A stretch of 9,711 nt of DNA, taken from assembly GCA_905235425.1 (NCBI GenBank), contig CAJOKY010000064.1:1-9711 (forward strand), in the 5' to 3' direction. The notes under the pieces are model-generated. The model made no database searches and was not told the origin of the DNA. It saw only the letters and a list, made by a program, of their open reading frames with translations. The DNA is from an uncultured Selenomonadaceae bacterium (GTDB lineage: Bacteria; Bacillota; Negativicutes; Selenomonadales; Selenomonadaceae). Below, piece by piece: positions 6,072-9,711 of the stretch (position 1 is the first letter of the stretch; each line of letters begins with the position of its first letter). Both the position numbers and the translations under genes were made by a program.

Positions 6072-6099
6072 TTGACGCTGATTTTGTCGAAAGTATAAT
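6072..6099 (+). promoter_or_regulatory. Near-consensus sigma-70 promoter of the RTX gene
   Basis: The -35 box TTGACG (6072-6077) and -10 box TATAAT (6094-6099) are 16 bases apart. Transcription would start near 6106, about 40 bases before the ATG. This strong housekeeping-type promoter lies just after the hydrogenase terminator and should make the downstream gene an independent, well-expressed unit. Confidence 0.75.
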
Positions 6100-6145
6100 T
6101 GTTTAAAAAAATTAATCTTTGTAATTTAAGAAAGGAAGAATTTTT

Positions 6146-7858
6146 ATGGCAGAATATAATGCAATTAACTCAACCGTTGCAAGTGAATTGGTAGAAGGCA
6201 CGGAAGGCAACGACAGCATTAAAGTTTATGGTAACCATTCGACGTTGCAGGCACTCGGCGGCGACGATATCATTTCGGTAAACGGCGGCAGACATGACAA
6301 CGGCATTTGGCTTGAAGGCGATGAAACAAATTTAATTAATGCCGGTGCAGGCAATGACTCAATCGGCGTGTATTCGCGCGGTGCAAGTGTTTTCGGCGGT
6401 GCGGGAAATGATACCGTTGACTTTAACAGAGCGCACACCTACGCAAATGGCGGCGAAGGCAACGATTTATTTTATCTTAACCGCGCTGATGCCAATGAAA
6501 ATTTAACCGATATCACAATCACCGGCGGCGAAGGTAACGATACTATTGAAATGCAACCTGCTGCTACAAATTATTATTCTTATTCCGCCAACAGAAAAAT
6601 TGAAATGGTTGTCACCGATTTTTCCGGCGATGACGCTATTCGTATTGATGAAAATTATTTAGGCGATTATGACAATTATTATAACAGCTACCGCTCATTG
6701 ACGCAGGAAGTTAAAAACGGAAATGTGGTTATCAGCGACAATGCGTCCGTTACAAGTTCCAGAGGCAATGTTTCAACTCAAACCGTTGACCCGAAATTCA
6801 GCATAACTCTTCAAGGCGTTGACGATATCAGCAAAGTTGCCGACGCTAAATATTATGTCTACTATAATGACGCGCCGAGAGCTTATAAAACTTTAGGCGA
6901 ATTTTTCGGCGTCACGTCCACAACTTCTACCGACACCGTACAGCCTGCTACTGAAACTGACGTAACTCCTACAACTTCCACGACTACAACTAAGACTGAA
7001 ACCACTACCACAACTACTGAAACAACTACAGTCAGCACTTCTACTACCGTAAACACTGCAACCACAGTCAGCACTGCAACCGCGCAGAGTGATACTCAAA
7101 CTGCGTCAAGCGGCGGAAATGTCATAAATAATTATTACGGCGACGTTTACAATGTCAGCGGCAACAGCGGCACTGTTGTTGTAGGCAGTAGCGTTTCAGG
7201 CGGCGTCGGCAACACCGTGATAATTAACAAGGAAGGCGACACGTACACGTATAACGCAGGCGATAAAGTCATTAACAATTATCAGCAGGGCGAAGTTGTA
7301 CGGCTTGACGATTATCAGGGACTCGACGATATCAGAGGCAACAATTTCTATATCAAGTCGAGTTCAGGCAGGCTTGAAATTCAAAATATGCGCGATAAAT
7401 TTATCGGCTACAGCGCCTTTAACAGTGAGGTTATTGCCTATTCCTACGTTGCATCGGATAGCAGAAATGTTGACGGACGCGGTAGAAATCAAGCTGAAAT
7501 TTTAATCGGCGCTGATCATCAAAACAATCAGATTTTCGCAGGTAACGGCGGTTCAAGTCTTTGGGGAGCTAACGGCGGCGCTGATACGTTGGTAGGCGGC
7601 GACGGCTACGACGAATTTTTCTTCTCAATGGGCTCAGGCGGCGACGTGATTCAAAATGCCGGCTCAAATGACATTGTAAATTTGCTCGGCGTTACGCTTG
7701 ACCAAATTTCAAATGTTTATGTAAGCCAAGAACAGGTTCACATTGAATTTACAAGCGGCGAATTTTTGCAGGTTAAAGGCAATACCGGCGTCGGTTATCG
7801 GCTTGAAAATAAAACGTACGTATGCAATCAGTCAACAGGCGAATGGTCGACGAAGTAG
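6146..7858 (+). CDS. RTX-like calcium-binding repeat protein with threonine-rich linker, 570 aa
   Basis: Probable secreted or surface protein; exact role unknown. AAAGGAAG (6131-6138) precedes the ATG. There is no N-terminal Sec signal or membrane helix, which fits type I export by a C-terminal signal. The N-terminal half has RTX-type nonapeptides or degenerate forms near residues 18-25 (GTEGNDSI), 38-46 (GGDDIIS), 65-73 (NAGAGNDSI), 83-91 (FGGAGNDTV), 101-109 (NGGEGNDLF) and 127-134 (GGEGNDTI), which normally form a Ca2+-binding beta roll. Residues about 257-320 are very rich in Thr, Ser and Val, like a flexible or glycosylated linker. After it comes an Asn/Tyr/Gly-rich region (NVINNYYGDVYNVSG, 325-339), then a second block of GG.G.D motifs (about 466-510) and a C-terminal beta-rich tail. 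The only cysteine is C560. Similar repeat proteins are common in Selenomonas-type genomes. No type I secretion gene lies in the window. No enzymatic domain is recognised, so adhesion or a surface-layer role is as likely as toxicity. Confidence 0.82.
   Translation: MAEYNAINSTVASELVEGTEGNDSIKVYGNHSTLQALGGDDIISVNGGRHDNGIWLEGDETNLINAGAGNDSIGVYSRGASVFGGAGNDTVDFNRAHTYANGGEGNDLFYLNRADANENLTDITITGGEGNDTIEMQPAATNYYSYSANRKIEMVVTDFSGDDAIRIDENYLGDYDNYYNSYRSLTQEVKNGNVVISDNASVTSSRGNVSTQTVDPKFSITLQGVDDISKVADAKYYVYYNDAPRAYKTLGEFFGVTSTTSTDTVQPATETDVTPTTSTTTTKTETTTTTTETTTVSTSTTVNTATTVSTATAQSDTQTASSGGNVINNYYGDVYNVSGNSGTVVVGSSVSGGVGNTVIINKEGDTYTYNAGDKVINNYQQGEVVRLDDYQGLDDIRGNNFYIKSSSGRLEIQNMRDKFIGYSAFNSEVIAYSYVASDSRNVDGRGRNQAEILIGADHQNNQIFAGNGGSSLWGANGGADTLVGGDGYDEFFFSMGSGGDVIQNAGSNDIVNLLGVTLDQISNVYVSQEQVHIEFTSGEFLQVKGNTGVGYRLENKTYVCNQSTGEWSTK
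6914..7105 (+). repeat. Degenerate ACN-rich coding repeat (Thr/Ser/Val linker)
   Basis: This part of the RTX gene encodes residues about 257-320, dominated by threonine with interspersed serine, valine, glutamate and alanine. The underlying DNA is an imperfect run of ACT/ACA/ACC codons and short phrases such as ACCACTACC and GTCAGCACT repeated with variation. Such stretches change length by slippage and separate the N-terminal and C-terminal repeat domains. Confidence 0.75.
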
Positions 7859-7859
7859 A

Positions 7860-9002
7860 TTAAATTTTAATACCGCCGATAAGTTTTTCCATTGCATCAC
7901 GGTAGACGGCAGGCATTTTCTCTTTAGTCGAGTATTCGTAAAAGTCCACAAAATGTTCAAGCGGCGAAACACCTTCACGCACATTTAACTTTTGCGAAAA
8001 ATCTTCATTGACTGATTCGATATTTAAAAATTCCAAGCTTAAGATATTTGGGCAGGAACTTTCGCGCAGTCTGTCAGCGGCTGACAAAATATTCTTTTGG
8101 TCGTCAATCTGCGCGTGAATAAAATCTTCTGTACGAGGTAATTGGCAAAGTTGCTCGACAGTACCCTTGATAACGCGAACATCGCGGCGCGGCGTCAAGG
8201 GTATTTTTTTTATCGTGATATTACCTTCACCGTCAAGCTCGGCAAGTGTCACGCCTTTTTTATGATTCGCTTCACCGAAAGAATATTTTAAGGGCGATCC
8301 GCTGTAACGTATAAAATTTTTTTCGTCACTGTTAAGAGTCTGCTCACGGTGCAAATGTCCCAATGCCACGTAGTTGTACGCGGCAAAATTTTTCTTGTCG
8401 ACATTTTCAACCGTGCCGATAAATTTTCTTTCTGAATCTGAACTCACGCCGCCTGTCACGAAAAGATGAGCTACGGCAACACTGCGCGTACCGGCGGGGA
8501 TTTTTTTTCGTGCCTGTTCAACGTAATATTTATTCACTTCGTCGGCGCTTACATTATCTTCCGAATCGGCGTCTGAAATTTTTTCGCGAAGGTCGGACGG
8601 TTCAAAAAAAGGTATCAGCGAAAAATAAACGTCGCCGAATTTATCCTGCAACACGATTGTCGCGGGTTCGTCTTGCGGCTTAGTGACGATAAAAAATTTT
8701 GCCTGTGCAAGAAGACGCCCTGCGAAATTGAGACGTGCCGCGCTGTCATGGTTGCCGCCGATACATAAAATTGGAATTTTTCTTTCGTTCAATTTAAAAA
8801 TAATGTCGTCAAACAAATTCACGGCGTCCACCGGCGGTACGCTCCTGTCGTAAACGTCACCGGCAATAATCACGGTGTCCGGCTTGACGTCGTCCACAAT
8901 CTTCATAAATTCGCCGTTCAAAATATAATCTTGTTCGTCAATCAGCGACGTATTTTTCAAAGTCTTTCCCAAATGCCAATCCGCCGTATGAAGTATTTTC
9001 AT
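7860..9002 (-). CDS. sbcD: Nuclease SbcCD subunit D, Mre11-type phosphodiesterase
   Basis: Exonuclease/endonuclease subunit that, with the SbcC ATPase, opens and trims DNA hairpins and blocked ends in the cytoplasm. Metallophosphatase motifs are intact: DWHLGK (D8, H10), GDVYDR (D49), GNHDS (N84, H85), VAVAHLF (H179) and GHLHREQ (H216, H218), which bind the two metals. The length of 380 residues is typical of bacterial SbcD. The C-terminal capping region (about 270-380) is more variable. The start is ATG at 9000-9002, with AGGAG-like bases 12 nt upstream and a nearer AGG. Unlike most loci, no sbcC follows: the stop lies one base from the convergent RTX gene. The partner must be elsewhere or be replaced. 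The palindromic repeats at the right end of the window would be natural SbcCD substrates, but that link is only suggestive. Confidence 0.93.
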   Translation of the reverse strand: MKILHTADWHLGKTLKNTSLIDEQDYILNGEFMKIVDDVKPDTVIIAGDVYDRSVPPVDAVNLFDDIIFKLNERKIPILCIGGNHDSAARLNFAGRLLAQAKFFIVTKPQDEPATIVLQDKFGDVYFSLIPFFEPSDLREKISDADSEDNVSADEVNKYYVEQARKKIPAGTRSVAVAHLFVTGGVSSDSERKFIGTVENVDKKNFAAYNYVALGHLHREQTLNSDEKNFIRYSGSPLKYSFGEANHKKGVTLAELDGEGNITIKKIPLTPRRDVRVIKGTVEQLCQLPRTEDFIHAQIDDQKNILSAADRLRESSCPNILSLEFLNIESVNEDFSQKLNVREGVSPLEHFVDFYEYSTKEKMPAVYRDAMEKLIGGIKI

Positions 9003-9039
9003 AAAACCTGCGTACTCCTCTCTTACACTGAAAATAAAT

Positions 9040-9068
9040 TTGTAAAGTTTTCGTGAAAGTTGTAAAAT
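9040..9068 (+). promoter_or_regulatory. Putative promoter of the small membrane protein gene
   Basis: TTGTAA (9040-9045) and TAAAAT (9063-9068) are 17 bases apart, giving a start near 9075, about 30 bases before the ATG at 9106. This intergenic stretch is A/T-rich and also has to hold the divergent promoter for sbcD, which I could not place convincingly. Confidence 0.4.
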
Positions 9069-9105
9069 ATTTTTGCTTACAAAATTTTAAAAAGGATTTT
9101 TACCA

Positions 9106-9495
9106 ATGCAAATTTTTTTTACAATGCTACTCATTGCCGTAGCGATAATTTTTTTCTGCGGAACTTTTCGCGCTTTCCAAATGTCGAAAAAAGCCGTAGC
9201 CTTAATTGAAAAATACGCGAATGACAAAAAAAATCCTACGCTACCGGAAGAAATTTTTCATGAGATACAGAAAGATTTTTTCCTGCACAGGATTTTAAAA
9301 AAACATAATGCCACTGTCAACGATATTGACGAATTGCACAAAAAACTTTTGAAATGGGGCGACTTTCGCAAGTACAATCGCTATATCCCAATCACTTCAT
9401 TTTTCAACACGTCCGCGCTAAGCTACCTTTTACGGCACAAAGATGACGACGCAAAATCTTTGACAATGAAGATGATGAATATTTTTCATTTTTAG
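9106..9495 (+). CDS. Small single-pass membrane protein of unknown function, 129 aa
   Basis: Not recognised. One hydrophobic helix occupies residues 3-19 (FFTMLLIAVAIIFFCGT), so the protein is probably inserted with a short outside N-terminus and a basic cytoplasmic part. The soluble part is helical and charged: KKAVALIEKYANDKK, then EEIFHEIQKDFFLHRILKKHNATVNDIDELHKKLLKW, and an aromatic, polar C-terminus ending NIFHF. The AAAGGA site (9091-9096) is 9 bases before the ATG. Codon style matches the chromosome, with many lysines. It is divergent from sbcD. Its stop codon TAG (9493-9495) is the first three bases of the G-rich heptamer array that follows, so the array may have grown out of, or replaced, its original 3' end. 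No enzymatic motif is visible; the gene appears real from its start signals and length. Confidence 0.72.
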   Translation: MQIFFTMLLIAVAIIFFCGTFRAFQMSKKAVALIEKYANDKKNPTLPEEIFHEIQKDFFLHRILKKHNATVNDIDELHKKLLKWGDFRKYNRYIPITSFFNTSALSYLLRHKDDDAKSLTMKMMNIFHF

Positions 9496-9534
9496 GGAGT
9501 AGGGATTAGGGAGTAGGGAGTAGGGAGCAGGGGG
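9493..9534 (+). repeat. G-rich heptamer array (TAGGGAG)n with quadruplex potential
   Basis: Six consecutive 7-base units: TAGGGAG, TAGGGAT, TAGGGAG, TAGGGAG, TAGGGAG, CAGGGGG. The G3 runs are separated by exactly four bases, so six tracts are available for intramolecular G-quadruplex formation on the + strand. The first unit supplies the stop codon of the upstream gene. The fifth and sixth units also form the start of the first 69-bp repeat. Confidence 0.88.
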
Positions 9535-9711
9535 TAAATTGGAGATTGTAATTCCTACCTCCTACTATCTACCCTCTACCATCTAACATTAGGGAGCAGG
9601 GGGTAGATTGGAGATTGTAATTCCTACCTCCTACTATCTACCCTCTATCATCTAACATTAGGGAGCAGGGGGTAGATTGGCGATTATAATTCCTACCTCC
9701 TACTATCTACC
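9521..9711. repeat. 69-bp direct tandem repeat, at least 2.8 copies, cut by the window edge
   Basis: Units start at 9521, 9590 and 9659, exactly 69 bases apart; the third has 53 bases before the window ends. Copies differ by few substitutions (for example TAAATT versus TAGATT, CTACCA versus CTATCA, GGAGATTGT versus GGCGATTAT), so duplication is recent. Each unit has a G-rich left half and a C-rich right half that can fold back: in copy 2, AGGGGGTAGAT (9598-9608) pairs with ATCTACCCTCT (9636-9646) over 11 bp with one G-U pair. An inner GGAG/CTCC pairing (9610-9613 with 9628-9631) is also possible. There is no long open frame and no unique spacer between units. It could be a mobile repetitive family or an intergenic minisatellite. 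Confidence 0.9.

Noticed and set aside
6883..7099. Val-rich and Ser/Cys-rich open frames opposite the Thr linker
   Set aside because: They are the reverse complement of ACN codon repeats (GTN valine codons), not independent genes.
9521..9711. CRISPR array
   Set aside because: Units abut directly at a constant 69 bases with no unique spacers, and no cas genes are nearby.
1..9711. tRNA, rRNA, riboswitch or insertion sequence
   Set aside because: I saw no cloverleaf-like segment, rRNA-like sequence, transposase frame, terminal inverted repeats or recognisable riboswitch core in the intergenic regions.

Overview
The window looks like chromosomal DNA from an anaerobic, H2-metabolising bacterium with strong Shine-Dalgarno sites and moderate to low GC. 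A Wolinella-type membrane-bound uptake [NiFe]-hydrogenase, a Tat signal, an RTX-type surface or secreted protein and double-glycine peptides fit a Negativicutes (Selenomonas-like) host. That placement is an inference from gene content and style; no taxonomic marker gene is present.

Layout: (1) 59-1213, a tandem set of three small genes on the + strand, each opening with a leader that ends in a double-glycine cleavage motif (LDxxSGG or LNSVSGG). The first two are paralogues. The set closes with a clear intrinsic terminator (1257-1288). (2) 1389-5952, a hydrogenase operon on the + strand: Tat-exported iron-sulfur small subunit (hydA/hyaA), a DUF268-like SAM methyltransferase lodged between the two catalytic subunits, Ni-Fe large subunit (hydB/hyaB) and the di-heme cytochrome b anchor (hydC/hyaC), ending at an intrinsic terminator (5985-6016). 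Together HydABC should oxidise H2 on the outer face of the cytoplasmic membrane and pass electrons to the quinone pool. No maturation gene (hyp set, endopeptidase) is in the window. (3) 6146-7858, a large RTX-like repeat protein with a threonine-rich linker, driven by a near-consensus promoter (TTGACG-N16-TATAAT). (4) 7860-9002 on the - strand, sbcD, convergent with the RTX gene with a 1-nt gap between the stop codons. (5) 9106-9495, a small single-pass membrane protein of unknown function, divergent from sbcD. (6) 9493-9711, a G-rich heptamer array running into a 69-bp tandem repeat that continues past the window edge.

Most notable: an 11-C homopolymer (3292-3302) at the 3' end of the methyltransferase gene. 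In the three possible tract frames it gives three different C-termini, and only the present frame overlaps the hydB start. The methyltransferase's place between hydA and hydB is itself unusual. The double-glycine gene trio without a visible export or processing gene, and the G-quadruplex-capable array beside a hairpin-forming 69-bp minisatellite, also merit follow-up. No intergenic stretch exceeds 300 bases apart from the repeat array running to the window end, which is about 216 bases and is described below.
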